In this document: one piece after another, positions 55,801-64,000 of the stretch
How the letters are laid out: each line of letters begins with the position of its first letter
How positions within the stretch are numbered: position 1 is the stretch's first letter
Source: Marinicella pacifica
GTDB taxonomy: Bacteria > Pseudomonadota > Gammaproteobacteria > Xanthomonadales > Marinicellaceae
Direction: 5' to 3'
Length of the DNA stretch: 64,000 bases
NCBI RefSeq assembly: GCF_014636635.1
Contig: NZ_BMEO01000011.1
Coordinates: 1 to 64,000 of the forward strand
Position numbers and translations under genes: made by a program
Notes under the pieces: model-generated
What the model was told of the DNA's origin: nothing
Database searches by the model: none
What the model saw: the letters and a program-made list of their open reading frames with translations, nothing else

Positions 55801-56393
55801 GCGTCCTGATTCATGCGGGTTTTGATGCGACGCTCCAGACGCACCACATCGGCCTGTAGGTCATCGACGTCATCCAAAAATTGTTCCATCTCAGCAGCTG
55901 CAATCAGGCTGCGATCTTCATGCACCAAAAAGTCGTGGAGATTACGTTTCAGGCTGTTGCTTAATTGCTGTCCTTGTTGTCGTAATTTTTGTAAACCTTG
56001 CGACAGGTGATATCCGGCGGTGTCTCCGAACAGATCACACAGGGCTTCTTCGTGATCGGGTTCCAGGTTTTTTAAAAAATCAGCGATAAATTGTCCCAGG
56101 CCGGCGTCACCTTTTATTTGCACCTGATCCAGGCCGGCGATGTGCTGGTTGCTGGCCATCGCAAACAATGCGGTCGGCTTGCCGGTGATGGTGGTGTCGG
56201 CTTCAATGTCGCCGGCACCGGTGACTTCTATGCCATTATCCACAATATGCAGGTGCAAACGCGGTCCTATCGGTTGGATGTCAAGGGCAATGCGCTTACC
56301 GATGTGCGGCTTTAAGGTTTTCAACGCTTTTTGATCATATTGAATGGCGCGGTTGATGGCTTTGTCCAGCAACAGAGCAGTGGGTGATTTCAT
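55797..56393 (-). CDS. ubiJ: Ubiquinone biosynthesis accessory factor UbiJ
   Basis: SCP2-domain protein that binds ubiquinone intermediates and scaffolds the soluble Ubi complex. Residues about 20-110 are the SCP2 domain (GKRIALDIQPIGPRLHLHIV, ALFAMASNQ). The C-terminus ends in a coiled coil (DDVDDLQADVVRLERRIKTR) typical of UbiJ. The 198-residue length fits. It lies between ubiE and ubiB with 4-bp overlaps on both sides. Confidence 0.92.
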   Translation of the reverse strand: MKSPTALLLDKAINRAIQYDQKALKTLKPHIGKRIALDIQPIGPRLHLHIVDNGIEVTGAGDIEADTTITGKPTALFAMASNQHIAGLDQVQIKGDAGLGQFIADFLKNLEPDHEEALCDLFGDTAGYHLSQGLQKLRQQGQQLSNSLKRNLHDFLVHEDRSLIAAAEMEQFLDDVDDLQADVVRLERRIKTRMNQDA

Positions 56394-57136
56394 AGTTTAA
56401 ATCCAGTGTGAATCGCGACAATGCCGGCGGTTAAATTCTGATATCGACACATGTCCAGACCGGCTTGTTCAAACATGGCTTTGAGCTGTTCCTGATCGGG
56501 GTGCTTTTCGATGGATTCGACCAGATACTGATAAGAATCCCGGTCACCGGTGACCCGATGCCCGATTTCAGGCAGCAGTTTAAAAGAATACAATTCATAC
56601 AGTTTCTTTAAAAACGGCTGGTTAACTTTGGAAAATTCCAGTACCAGCGCTTTGCCGCCGGGTTTTAACACCCTGTACATTTCATTGAGGGCTTGTTGCT
56701 TGTCGGTTACATTACGCAGTCCAAAGGCCATGGTGATGGCATCAAAGTGGTTGTCGTCATAAGGCAATTGTTCCGCGTTCATCTGCCGGCAACAGAAACG
56801 ACCATAAAATCCGGCGTCTATCAGGCGGGCTTCACCGACATCCAACATCGCCTGGTTAATGTCGCCCAGCACCACATGGCCTTCTGTGCCCACTTTTGGT
56901 ATGAGTAATTTTGCGATGTCGCCGGTACCACCGGCCAGATCCAGTACCCTGTGATTTTTTTGAATGCCTGACGTGGCCACAAAATGCCGTTTCCACAAGC
57001 GGTGAATACCACCTGACATCAGATCATTCATTAAATCATAACGGCTTGCTACCGAAGTGAACACTTTTTCAACCAGGTGCTGTTTGTCATCTTTGGCCAC
57101 CCGTCGAAAACCAAAGTCAGTGGTTTCATGCGTCAT
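56390..57136 (-). CDS. ubiE: Ubiquinone/menaquinone C-methyltransferase UbiE
   Basis: SAM-dependent C-methylation of the quinone ring. The N-terminus TDFGFRRVAKDDKQHLVEKV and YDLMNDLMSGGIHRLWKR are signatures, and VLDLAGGTGDIAKLL is the SAM motif. ITMAFGLRNVTDKQQALNEM and LEFSKV follow. Length is 248 residues. It overlaps the upstream dehydrogenase gene by 11 bp and ubiJ by four. Confidence 0.96.
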   Translation of the reverse strand: MTHETTDFGFRRVAKDDKQHLVEKVFTSVASRYDLMNDLMSGGIHRLWKRHFVATSGIQKNHRVLDLAGGTGDIAKLLIPKVGTEGHVVLGDINQAMLDVGEARLIDAGFYGRFCCRQMNAEQLPYDDNHFDAITMAFGLRNVTDKQQALNEMYRVLKPGGKALVLEFSKVNQPFLKKLYELYSFKLLPEIGHRVTGDRDSYQYLVESIEKHPDQEQLKAMFEQAGLDMCRYQNLTAGIVAIHTGFKL

Positions 57137-58043
57137 TGTCTGACTCCCTCGGCAAATCTTCGTGATTAAGTTCGCAGCGTTTTAAACGTATCAAAGCGGA
57201 AATGTCTTCATCGCCATAACCGGCTTCTGACAGGCGTTTGTAATCTTCAATACTGGCCTGAACCAGAGGCAATGATGCATCCATTGTGTTAAGCGTGGAC
57301 TGACAGATGTGCAGGTCTTTGAGCAATAAGTCGAGTTTAAACCCAATATTAAATTCATCTTTAATCATGGTTTGTCCGCGATTTTCCAAAAACCAGTTTC
57401 CGGCGGCCCCGGCACTCAGCACCTCCACCACTTTCTTGACATCCAGCTTGCATTGTTCGGCCATGGCCAGAGAAGAGCACACCGCTTGCGCCACACCGGC
57501 AACCATTACCTGGTTCACCGCTTTGGTGGCCTGTCCCTGGCCGACTTTGCCCATGTGGGTAATTTGACTGCCAATGGCCGAGAAAATATCTGCAGCCCGT
57601 TTGTAGGTTTGACGGTCGCCACCCACCATAATGGATAAAGAGCCTTTTTTGGCACCTTCAACCCCTCCGGATACCGGCGCGTCTAAAAAAACGATGCCGT
57701 TGGCGGCCAAATCATCACTGATGGATTGAGCGGTTTGGGGCGACACGGTGGAGCAATCAATGACCACAGAACCGGGCTTCATATGTGGAATAAGGTTGCT
57801 GATAATGGCCTTTAAGTCGTTGTCTGCAGAGACACAAGTCAGTACACAATCAGCGGTACCAAACAAAACGGCGTCATTCTCAAAAGACGTCAGATTCAAT
57901 TCTTTTTCCATGGCCTGGGCTTTGCCCCGGGTGCGGTTTTTAACGCCCAGCAGAAGATTTTGTTTATGCAGGTTACGCGCCATGGGCCGTCCCATGGCAC
58001 CCAGACCATAGACCACGACCTGGTTGAGTTTATCAAGTGACAT
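57126..58043 (-). CDS. Beta-hydroxyacid dehydrogenase (3-hydroxyisobutyrate dehydrogenase family)
   Basis: A 305-residue NAD(P)-dependent oxidoreductase. The nucleotide motif is VVYGLGAMGRPMARNL. The substrate motif is FLDAPVSGGVEGAKKGSLS, and the catalytic Lys lies in GQGQATKAVNQVM. Substrate could be 3-hydroxyisobutyrate, tartronate semialdehyde or succinic semialdehyde; the sequence alone does not decide. It precedes ubiE with an 11-bp overlap, although no link to quinone synthesis is known to me. Confidence 0.87.
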   Translation of the reverse strand: MSLDKLNQVVVYGLGAMGRPMARNLHKQNLLLGVKNRTRGKAQAMEKELNLTSFENDAVLFGTADCVLTCVSADNDLKAIISNLIPHMKPGSVVIDCSTVSPQTAQSISDDLAANGIVFLDAPVSGGVEGAKKGSLSIMVGGDRQTYKRAADIFSAIGSQITHMGKVGQGQATKAVNQVMVAGVAQAVCSSLAMAEQCKLDVKKVVEVLSAGAAGNWFLENRGQTMIKDEFNIGFKLDLLLKDLHICQSTLNTMDASLPLVQASIEDYKRLSEAGYGDEDISALIRLKRCELNHEDLPRESDNDA

Positions 58044-58139
58044 TGATAATCGGTATCCGTTAATTAAAGAGGGGTTATTATAACCGATAGACCAAGAGAT
58101 TTAAGGTTTTCACGTCCTTGTGATGATTTGGGTCAAGCT

Positions 58140-58781
58140 TTAGCCTTGAACAGCGGTGATGTATAGTTCAACCCGCCGATTTTGAGCCCGTCCGGCGGCG
58201 CTGTTATTGTCCGCAATCGGTTGGCCTTCACCCATGCCGATAACACTTAAGCGGTTGCCCGGAATACCGCGGTTTTCAAGATAAGAAGCCACGCTGTTGG
58301 CGCGACGTTGGGATAAGGTCATGTTGTACTCATCGTTGCCGGTGGAGTCAGTGTGACCAATCACATCCAATTGGGTGTCTTTATATTTATAGAGCACTTT
58401 GCCGACAGAATCTAAGGTGTCATAAAATTCGTTTTTAATCAGGTATTCATCGGTGTTAAAAGTGATGTTGCTGGGCATAATCAGTTGAATCTGATCGCCT
58501 TCGCGCACCACGCGTACACCGGTGCCTTCAAGTTCCTCGCGCAGTTCTTTTTCCTGATGGTCCATATAAGCACCCACCCCGGCACCAATGGCCGCACAGC
58601 CGGCAGCGGCATTGCGGGCTGATGTGGAATTACGGGTGGCACCGATTAAGCCGCACACAACCGCTCCGGCGGCACTGTATTTAACACTTTTGCGAACTTT
58701 TTCTTCGCCAGTGTAGGGATCGGTGGTGGTGCAAGCGCTTAAAATTGTTATGAGTGTAATAGTTATGATTGTTTTTAACAT
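58140..58781 (-). CDS. OmpA-family lipoprotein (YiaD-like)
   Basis: A 213-residue outer-membrane lipoprotein (lipobox LSAC at about 16). Residues about 30-75 are a glycine-zipper-like segment (AAGAVVCGLIGATRNSTSAR, AAIGAGVGAYM). Residues about 95-210 are a peptidoglycan-binding OmpA domain with IGHTDSTGNDEYNMTLSQRR and GRAQNRRVELYI. It probably tethers the outer membrane to the wall. The gene is alone in its transcription unit as far as spacing shows. Confidence 0.9.
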   Translation of the reverse strand: MLKTIITITLITILSACTTTDPYTGEEKVRKSVKYSAAGAVVCGLIGATRNSTSARNAAAGCAAIGAGVGAYMDHQEKELREELEGTGVRVVREGDQIQLIMPSNITFNTDEYLIKNEFYDTLDSVGKVLYKYKDTQLDVIGHTDSTGNDEYNMTLSQRRANSVASYLENRGIPGNRLSVIGMGEGQPIADNNSAAGRAQNRRVELYITAVQG

Positions 58782-58896
58782 TAAAAACTCCTTTGGATTA
58801 TTGGGTGAGTATCTAATGTAAACTTTGGCGATTAAAATGACGTTAAAAATACCGTAAAAAGAACGAAAACCCGGACATAAAAGACTTATGTCTTAG

Positions 58897-59628
58897 TCAC
58901 ATCTGATCAGAATGGATATCTGCCTGTCTTTGTACCTTTAAAAGTGGGCGTATTTCACTCAAAGGGATACCCAGTGAGTATTTTAAGTAAAAGTACTTTT
59001 GAAACAGGTCTTCTTCGGTAATCAGTGTGGTGTTGAATTGTGCCTGGTATTCATCCCGTTTGATCGAGGTCCATTCTGTGGCATCCACCCGCGCATGGGG
59101 GTCCTGATAAGTCACTTCTTCGATTAAATCAGGGTCAAATTTTAAGTCTGTATCGGTGGGATAGCGTAAATAATAGCGTCCGCTGTCATCCAATAAGACC
59201 TGAATCTGACAAAATGGTTTAAAACCATGGTATTCGTTGTCGTTAAGAGGGCTTTGTTTTAAAAACACCAAAAACCGCTGACCTTCGTTTTCACGGTCGG
59301 GATAATAGCATTGATGATCCTCAAAACCATTGGCGCTAACAATCAGTAAATCGTTCTTATTGACGCCTTTATACGGAACCCGGACGGTCAGAAAAGCCTG
59401 ACCCTTGGCATTGAGGTCACGGGTTTTTTGGTAGTCAATATTCACCACCTGTGCCACCGCCACCACATCGGCCCATTGCGCGGCCTGTTGCAGTGAAGTG
59501 AATTGGATTGGTTCAGGCATGTTGTAATCAAACTGAAAATCCTGATTAGATTCCGGTAATAAATTCTGGCCACTGAGCACGTGGCTAAACAGTAATGTGG
59601 TGATAAATATAATGGTGCGCTTTTGCAT
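58897..59628 (-). CDS. Secreted protein of unknown function
   Basis: A 243-residue protein with a signal peptide (FITTLLFSHVLSGQ). The sequence is mixed alpha/beta; a recognisable stretch is LQQAAQWADVVAVAQVVNID, followed by LTVRVPYKGVNKNDLLIV and FLVFLKQSP. This resembles small periplasmic proteins whose core begins with a transport-of-damage-like WADVVA segment, but I cannot name a family. It lies three bases after psd on the same strand, so it may be co-transcribed with sco-psd. Confidence 0.65.
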   Translation of the reverse strand: MQKRTIIFITTLLFSHVLSGQNLLPESNQDFQFDYNMPEPIQFTSLQQAAQWADVVAVAQVVNIDYQKTRDLNAKGQAFLTVRVPYKGVNKNDLLIVSANGFEDHQCYYPDRENEGQRFLVFLKQSPLNDNEYHGFKPFCQIQVLLDDSGRYYLRYPTDTDLKFDPDLIEEVTYQDPHARVDATEWTSIKRDEYQAQFNTTLITEEDLFQKYFYLKYSLGIPLSEIRPLLKVQRQADIHSDQM

Positions 59629-59630
59629 GG

Positions 59631-60476
59631 TTATTGATTTACTTTGGCAATGGATTGACCTAATTTGACCGCATCACCGGCTTTGAGTTCGGTTTCAAAA
59701 GTGATGCTGTTTTCCGGGAATAATAAAACAACCGTGGAACCCATGTTAAAACGGCCCATTTCATCGCCTTTGTGGTATTCAGTTTTGCCTTGAGGTGTCA
59801 AAGCCACCGGCTTTGAAGCATAAGGCGGCGTAATCACGCCGTTGCTGACGGTTTCAATGCTGGACACAAAAATGGCTCCAACATACACATAGGCCAGCGG
59901 TCCCAAATCAGTACCCAAATGGTTAACCAGGCGTTCATTACGGGCGAATAAACGGGGAATTTCGCGGGTGGTCCAGTCGGCGACACTGAACAAACGTCCC
60001 GGGATATGGCGCATACTTTTTAACCGGCAATCGATGGGGGCATGCATGCGGTGGTAATCCCGGGGTGATAAATAGATGGTGATAAACTGGCCGTTGCGAA
60101 AATTGGCATCGATGTCGGTCGCCAACAGTTCTTTAACACTGTAGCTGTGATTCTTGGCCTGGATAATGCGCCCTTGCTTTATTTCACCCAGTTGTGACAC
60201 CACACCGTCCACCGGTGAAATAATCCGCTCACTGCGGACATCGATGGGGCGGGCATCGGCTTTGAGGGCACGGGTGAAAAAAGCATTAAAATGCGGATAG
60301 CTCTCAATGTCTGGGTCAGCCGCTTCATTCAGGTTAATGTTAAACTTTTTTACCATGGTGTTGATGGTGAAGTTTTTGATTGGCTTAACCCGAATACGCA
60401 TCAAATAATACATCAGCCTTGATAACAACCGATGCGGCAAAATGTATTGAAAAAACAGGGCTATTTTACCCATCAT
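59631..60476 (-). CDS. psd: Phosphatidylserine decarboxylase proenzyme
   Basis: Makes phosphatidylethanolamine at the inner membrane. The pyruvoyl enzyme self-cleaves at the Gly-Ser of GRFNMGSTVVLLFP. Supporting motifs are SPVDGVVSQLGEI, YLSPRDYHRMHAPIDC and the N-terminal membrane-associated helices. Length is 281 residues. The ATG overlaps the sco stop by four bases. Confidence 0.94.
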   Translation of the reverse strand: MMGKIALFFQYILPHRLLSRLMYYLMRIRVKPIKNFTINTMVKKFNINLNEAADPDIESYPHFNAFFTRALKADARPIDVRSERIISPVDGVVSQLGEIKQGRIIQAKNHSYSVKELLATDIDANFRNGQFITIYLSPRDYHRMHAPIDCRLKSMRHIPGRLFSVADWTTREIPRLFARNERLVNHLGTDLGPLAYVYVGAIFVSSIETVSNGVITPPYASKPVALTPQGKTEYHKGDEMGRFNMGSTVVLLFPENSITFETELKAGDAVKLGQSIAKVNQ

Positions 60477-61072
60477 TGCACCAGTTTTTGTAAGTCAGCG
60501 GTGATTACGTCCACTTCATGAGGGGTGGTGAAGATGCCCACCCTTTGGGCCTCTTTATTGAGCACAAACCAGGCGGCGGTGTGGTCCACTTGATAGGCCT
60601 TGTCGCCCGGTTTATGGTCTTCCACCTGATAAGCGACGCCCAAGGTGGCAGCCAGTTTTTTTAAATTTTCAGGGTCTGCGGTATAGGCCTTAAAATCAGG
60701 ATTAAAGTAGGCAATGTATTCTTTTAACACTTCCGGTGTATCACGTTCAGGATCCACGGATATGAACACAAAATTAGGCGTTACCTGGTTATTTTGCTCG
60801 AGTTTTTTATTGATTTTCTGCATATCCAGCAAGGTGGTCGGACAAATATCGGGACAATGGGTGAAACCAAAAAACAGCACGCTGTACTGGCCGGCCAGGT
60901 CTTTGATTGAGACGGTTTCACCGTTTTTACTGATGAGTTCAAGATTTTCCAGAGCCAATGGTTGCGGGAAAACCTTGAGGCTTTCAAATTCAAGTTCTTG
61001 TAATCGGTCGCCATTGTCGTTTTGGCATGCCACCGTAAACAATAAAAAAAACACCGGTAAAAATAGCCGCAT
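60473..61072 (-). CDS. SCO/SenC-family copper lipoprotein
   Basis: Thioredoxin-fold protein that delivers copper to, or reduces, the CuA centre of cytochrome c oxidase. The lipobox is TVAC (C16). The copper ligands are C73 and C77 (THCPDICPTT) and H164 (QVDHTAAWFVL). The 199-residue length is typical. It implies a CuA-type terminal oxidase encoded elsewhere. First gene of the sco-psd pair. Confidence 0.93.
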   Translation of the reverse strand: MRLFLPVFFLLFTVACQNDNGDRLQELEFESLKVFPQPLALENLELISKNGETVSIKDLAGQYSVLFFGFTHCPDICPTTLLDMQKINKKLEQNNQVTPNFVFISVDPERDTPEVLKEYIAYFNPDFKAYTADPENLKKLAATLGVAYQVEDHKPGDKAYQVDHTAAWFVLNKEAQRVGIFTTPHEVDVITADLQKLVQ

Positions 61073-61159
61073 GAGATAACTCCAAGATTAATTAATGATT
61101 GCCAATTGGCCCAAAAAGAGGCATTGTAATATGTTTTGGTTATTTCAGCGAATTCAAGT

Positions 61160-62065
61160 ATGCGCTTAATGGATTTATTTAATCAGTTGGTTGAAAAACT
61201 GTCAGCGGCTGAACTTAGTTATGGCCAGAGCACCGAAGGGCCGGAGGATGATGTTATTTTATTGCTGATGGCCGTCATGGATGTGGATTTTGAAACACTC
61301 AACACCCTGGCTGACCAACTGGTCAGCGTCGCCCGGCAACAACAGGCCCATGCAATGATTGAACAACGCATCCGGCAGCAGCGACCGATGTGCTATGTGG
61401 TTGGTTTTGCCTTATTTGCCGGTTTGAAGTTTACTGTGGATGAACGGGTGTTGATACCGCGTTCGCCTTTTGCCGAACTGATTGACCGGGGTTTTCAGCC
61501 GCATGTGGATATGGGCCGGGTTAATCGGGTGCTGGATTTATGCACCGGCAGCGGCTGTATGGGGTTGGCGGTGGCACATTATTATCCGCATTGCCAGGTG
61601 GATTTGGCGGATGTATCAGCAGATGCTTTAGCTGTGGCCGTAAAAAACCGGGAAAATTTACAGCTCAAAGACAGAACCCGATGTATTCAATCTGATTTAT
61701 GGCAGCATATTCATGACCGTTATGATGTAATCATCAGCAACCCACCCTATGTCAGTGACGCTGAGCACCGAGCATTGCCGACAGAATTCAGTCATGAACC
61801 TGCCATGGCTCTGATCAGTCCCGGAGCGGGTTTGACTTTGCCAACAAAAATTTTGCTTGAGGCGGCTGATTATTTGACGCAGCAAGGGGTTTTGTTTCTT
61901 GAAGTGGGCTACAGTGATGATGCTTTACAGGCGGCTTTATCCGAGGTACCCTTTGAATGGCTGGAATTTGACCATGGTGGTCAAGGAATATGTGTTTTTA
62001 ATCGTCAAGATTTGATAAAGTACCAACCTTATTTTGTCACTGTTTTAGAGTCCCATGTCGCATAA
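61160..62065 (+). CDS. prmB: Ribosomal protein L3 glutamine methyltransferase
   Basis: SAM-dependent N5-methylation of a glutamine in ribosomal protein L3. The catalytic NPPY is in [19 protein letters not shown], the SAM motif in [19 protein letters not shown], and [16 protein letters not shown] matches PrmB rather than PrmC. ATG 61160 (or 61169) is preferred over the TTG at 61136. It overlaps aroC by 11 bp, an arrangement common in gammaproteobacteria. Confidence 0.94.
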   Translation: MRLMDLFNQLVEKLSAAELSYGQSTEGPEDDVILLLMAVMDVDFETLNTLADQLVSVARQQQAHAMIEQRIRQQRPMCYVVGFALFAGLKFTVDERVLIPRSPFAELIDRGFQPHVDMGRVNRVLDLCTGSGCMGLAVAHYYPHCQVDLADVSADALAVAVKNRENLQLKDRTRCIQSDLWQHIHDRYDVIISNPPYVSDAEHRALPTEFSHEPAMALISPGAGLTLPTKILLEAADYLTQQGVLFLEVGYSDDALQAALSEVPFEWLEFDHGGQGICVFNRQDLIKYQPYFVTVLESHVA

Positions 62066-63134
62066 TACATTTGGTAAAAATTTACGCTTTACCTCCTTTG
62101 GAGAGTCCCATGGATCAACCATAGGTTGTGTGCTGGACGGTTTTCCACCGGGCATGCCGATTACACCGGAGGAAATCAAACATGAATTACGGCGACGTGC
62201 CACCGGTCGCTCTAAACACACCTCACAAAGACGTGAGCAGGATGATGTACAGATTGTTAGCGGGGTTTTTGAGGGTGTTACCACCGGCCATCCGATTGCA
62301 CTAATTATTGAAAATACCGATGCCAAAAGTAAAGATTACAGCAACATCGCCACCCAGATTCGCCCCGGTCACGGTGATTACAGTTACTGGAAAAAATACG
62401 GCATCCGTGATTATCGCGGCGGCGGTCGTTCATCGGCACGCGAAACCACCATGCGCGTGGCGGCCGGTGCGTTGGCGAAAAAATGGCTGAAAAAACAGCA
62501 TGGTATTGAAATTACCGCCTGGCTGTCGCAAATCGGCGACATTCAGCTGCAGGCAGGGGATTTATCGAAAATAGATGACAGTCCGTTTTTTACCGGCGAA
62601 ATTAATCGAGTGCCGGAATTAGAAGAGTTTATGCATAAACTGCGCAAATCCGGTGATTCTGTCGGCGCCGCCATCAGCGCCAAAGCGGTGAATGTACCGG
62701 CCGGTTGGGGCGAGCCGGTGTACGGTAAGCTGGATGCGGAACTGGCGCTGGCCATGATGAGCATTAATGCCACCAAAGGCGTGGATATTGGTGCCGGATT
62801 TGATTCGGTGGCACAGTCAGGCAGTGTTCATCGTGATGAAATCATCGACGGTGAATTTCAGAGCAATCACGCCGGCGGTATTCTCGCCGGTATCTCTACC
62901 GGCCAGGACATTACCCTGAAAGTGGCTTTTAAACCCACGTCGTCCCTGCGCTTACCGGCGCAAAGCATCAATGAAGCAGGTGAGCCGGTTACGGTGGTCA
63001 CCAAAGGCCGCCATGACCCGTGCGTCGGTATTCGCGCCGCGCCCATTGTCGAAGCCATGATGGCGTTGGTATTAATGGATCATGGCCTGCGCCATCACGC
63101 ACAAATTAATAGTAACCAACACACTTTTGAATAA
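62055..63134 (+). CDS. aroC: Chorismate synthase
   Basis: Last step of the shikimate pathway, FMN-dependent. [19 protein letters not shown], the signature [20 protein letters not shown] and the C-terminal [18 protein letters not shown] are present. Length is 359 residues. It follows prmB with an 11-bp overlap and precedes asd by five bases. Confidence 0.97.
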   Translation: MSHNTFGKNLRFTSFGESHGSTIGCVLDGFPPGMPITPEEIKHELRRRATGRSKHTSQRREQDDVQIVSGVFEGVTTGHPIALIIENTDAKSKDYSNIATQIRPGHGDYSYWKKYGIRDYRGGGRSSARETTMRVAAGALAKKWLKKQHGIEITAWLSQIGDIQLQAGDLSKIDDSPFFTGEINRVPELEEFMHKLRKSGDSVGAAISAKAVNVPAGWGEPVYGKLDAELALAMMSINATKGVDIGAGFDSVAQSGSVHRDEIIDGEFQSNHAGGILAGISTGQDITLKVAFKPTSSLRLPAQSINEAGEPVTVVTKGRHDPCVGIRAAPIVEAMMALVLMDHGLRHHAQINSNQHTFE

Positions 63135-63139
63135 TTTTT

Positions 63140-64000
63140 ATGAATAAAGAACTCAATATTGCCATTGTCGGTGCCACCGGTGCGGTGGGGCGGGTGATTC
63201 TGGAATTGCTGGAATCACGAGATTTTCCGGTGAATAAGCTGGCTTTGCTGGCCAGTGCCAACAGTGCCGGTGAGGTGATGTCTTATAAAAAGAAATCGCT
63301 GACGGTGCAGCCTTTAGAAGCCTTTAATTTTAAAGGTTATGATATGGCCTTTTTTACTGCGGGCAGTCGGGTTTCAGCGCAATATGCTTCACGGGCGGTG
63401 GATGCCAAATGTGTTGTGATAGATAACACTTCATATTTTCGTAATGAAGAAGATGTGCCTTTGGTGGTGCCGGAAGTCAACGGTGCGGAATTAAACCGTT
63501 ATCAGGACACCTATTTAATTGCCAATCCCAATTGTTCTACCATTCAGATGGTGTTGGCGTTGGCGCCGATTCACAAAGCCGCGGTGATTGAACGTATTAA
63601 TGTTTCGACCTATCAGTCAGTGTCCGGTGCCGGGCAAAAGGGTATTGATGAATTATCTGCGCAGACACGTAATTTGTTGAATTTTAAACCGTTGCAACAG
63701 CAGGTGTTTTCAGGACAAATTGCCTTTAATGTGCTACCGCATATTGATGATTTTCAGGACAATGGTTACACCAGGGAGGAAATGAAGATGGTGTGGGAAA
63801 CCCAGAAAATCCTTGATGACCGCAGTATTCAGGTGAATCCGACCTGTGTGCGGGTGCCGGTTTTTTACGGGCATGCTGAAGCGGTGCACATTGAAACCAG
63901 AGACAAAATGACTGCCGGTGAAGCACGTCGGCTGATGGCTGAGATGGATGGTATTGAAATTATGGATGATCCGGGTGCATTGCGTTATCCGTCCCCGGCC
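63140..64000 (+). CDS. asd: Aspartate-semialdehyde dehydrogenase, 3' end beyond the window
   Basis: Reduces aspartyl phosphate to the semialdehyde for lysine, methionine and threonine synthesis. The reading frame is open from ATG 63140 to the window end (287 codons). The N-terminus ELNIAIVGATGAVGRVILEL binds NADP, the catalytic Cys is C132 in IANPNCSTIQM, and VSGAGQKGIDEL and RVPVFYGHAEAVHIE are family motifs. The missing end should be roughly 50 residues. Confidence 0.95.
   Translation, partial: MNKELNIAIVGATGAVGRVILELLESRDFPVNKLALLASANSAGEVMSYKKKSLTVQPLEAFNFKGYDMAFFTAGSRVSAQYASRAVDAKCVVIDNTSYFRNEEDVPLVVPEVNGAELNRYQDTYLIANPNCSTIQMVLALAPIHKAAVIERINVSTYQSVSGAGQKGIDELSAQTRNLLNFKPLQQQVFSGQIAFNVLPHIDDFQDNGYTREEMKMVWETQKILDDRSIQVNPTCVRVPVFYGHAEAVHIETRDKMTAGEARRLMAEMDGIEIMDDPGALRYPSPA

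Noticed and set aside
1-64000. Prophage, transposase-bearing element or defence island
   Set aside because: Nearly every gene is assignable to core metabolism or the envelope; no integrase, phage structural, restriction, toxin-antitoxin or nuclease-helicase cluster is visible. The ygfX-like gene is best read as a conserved sdh-operon member.

Overview
The window is 64 kb of ordinary, gene-dense bacterial chromosome from an aerobic gammaproteobacterium. Evidence for this placement is the bifunctional TyrA, the surE-pcm-nlpD block, ubiE-ubiJ-ubiB, RoxA (oxygenase of ribosomal protein L16), YgfZ, SdhE, PpsR and RimK. The mix of secreted M14 peptidase, class II ribonucleotide reductase and an SdhAF4-type protein would suit a marine Marinicella-like or neighbouring lineage, but that name is an inference that cannot be tested here. 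I see no prophage, transposase, CRISPR array or recognisable defence island.

Layout. 1-7 kb: dps, then a lipoprotein 5'-nucleotidase with a formylglycine-enzyme-like partner, rnd starting head-to-head on the nucleotidase gene, and a GNAT / Bax-inhibitor / Cys-repeat lipoprotein operon. 7.0-7.4 kb holds a strongly self-complementary non-coding segment. 7.4-15 kb: tyrA, a CsgG-like protein and sucA-sucB-lpdA (2-oxoglutarate dehydrogenase). 15-25.9 kb: nrdJ, pncA-pncB (NAD salvage), roxA, purB, a sulfide:quinone-oxidoreductase-type flavoprotein, a cytosolic-carboxypeptidase-like M14 enzyme and an NlpE/META lipoprotein. 25.9-27 kb is gene-free apart from tRNA-Arg(UCG); it carries palindromic tandem repeats, a copy of the tRNA 3' end and a MITE-like inverted repeat. 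27-44.5 kb: nlpD-pcm-surE, exoD, a CNNM/CorC protein, hemF, a secreted M14 carboxypeptidase with a helical-repeat partner, parC, a secreted alpha/beta hydrolase, rimB-rimK-usp, and ppsA divergent from ppsR. 44.5-48.5 kb: DUF1249, a methyltransferase, a 97-bp repeat array, PilZ and PhnD-like proteins, ygfZ and a second palindromic repeat array. 48.5-53.9 kb: the complete succinate dehydrogenase operon, including a 55-residue sdhAF4-type gene, sdhCDAB, sdhE and a ygfX-like gene, followed by ispG. 54-64 kb: ubiE-ubiJ-ubiB, a beta-hydroxyacid dehydrogenase, an OmpA-type lipoprotein, an unknown secreted protein, sco-psd, prmB-aroC and the start of asd.

The genes describe an aerobic, ubiquinone-based respiratory metabolism: two TCA complexes, ubiquinone synthesis, oxygen-dependent HemF and RoxA, and a SCO protein for cytochrome oxidase. 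Gene packing is tight. There are many ATGA couplings, several convergent genes whose 3' ends overlap, and one pair of divergent start codons that overlap. The least explained material is non-coding: the cloverleaf-like element near 7.1 kb and the unrelated-looking palindromic repeat families near 26.3, 45.9, 48.3 and 54.0 kb.
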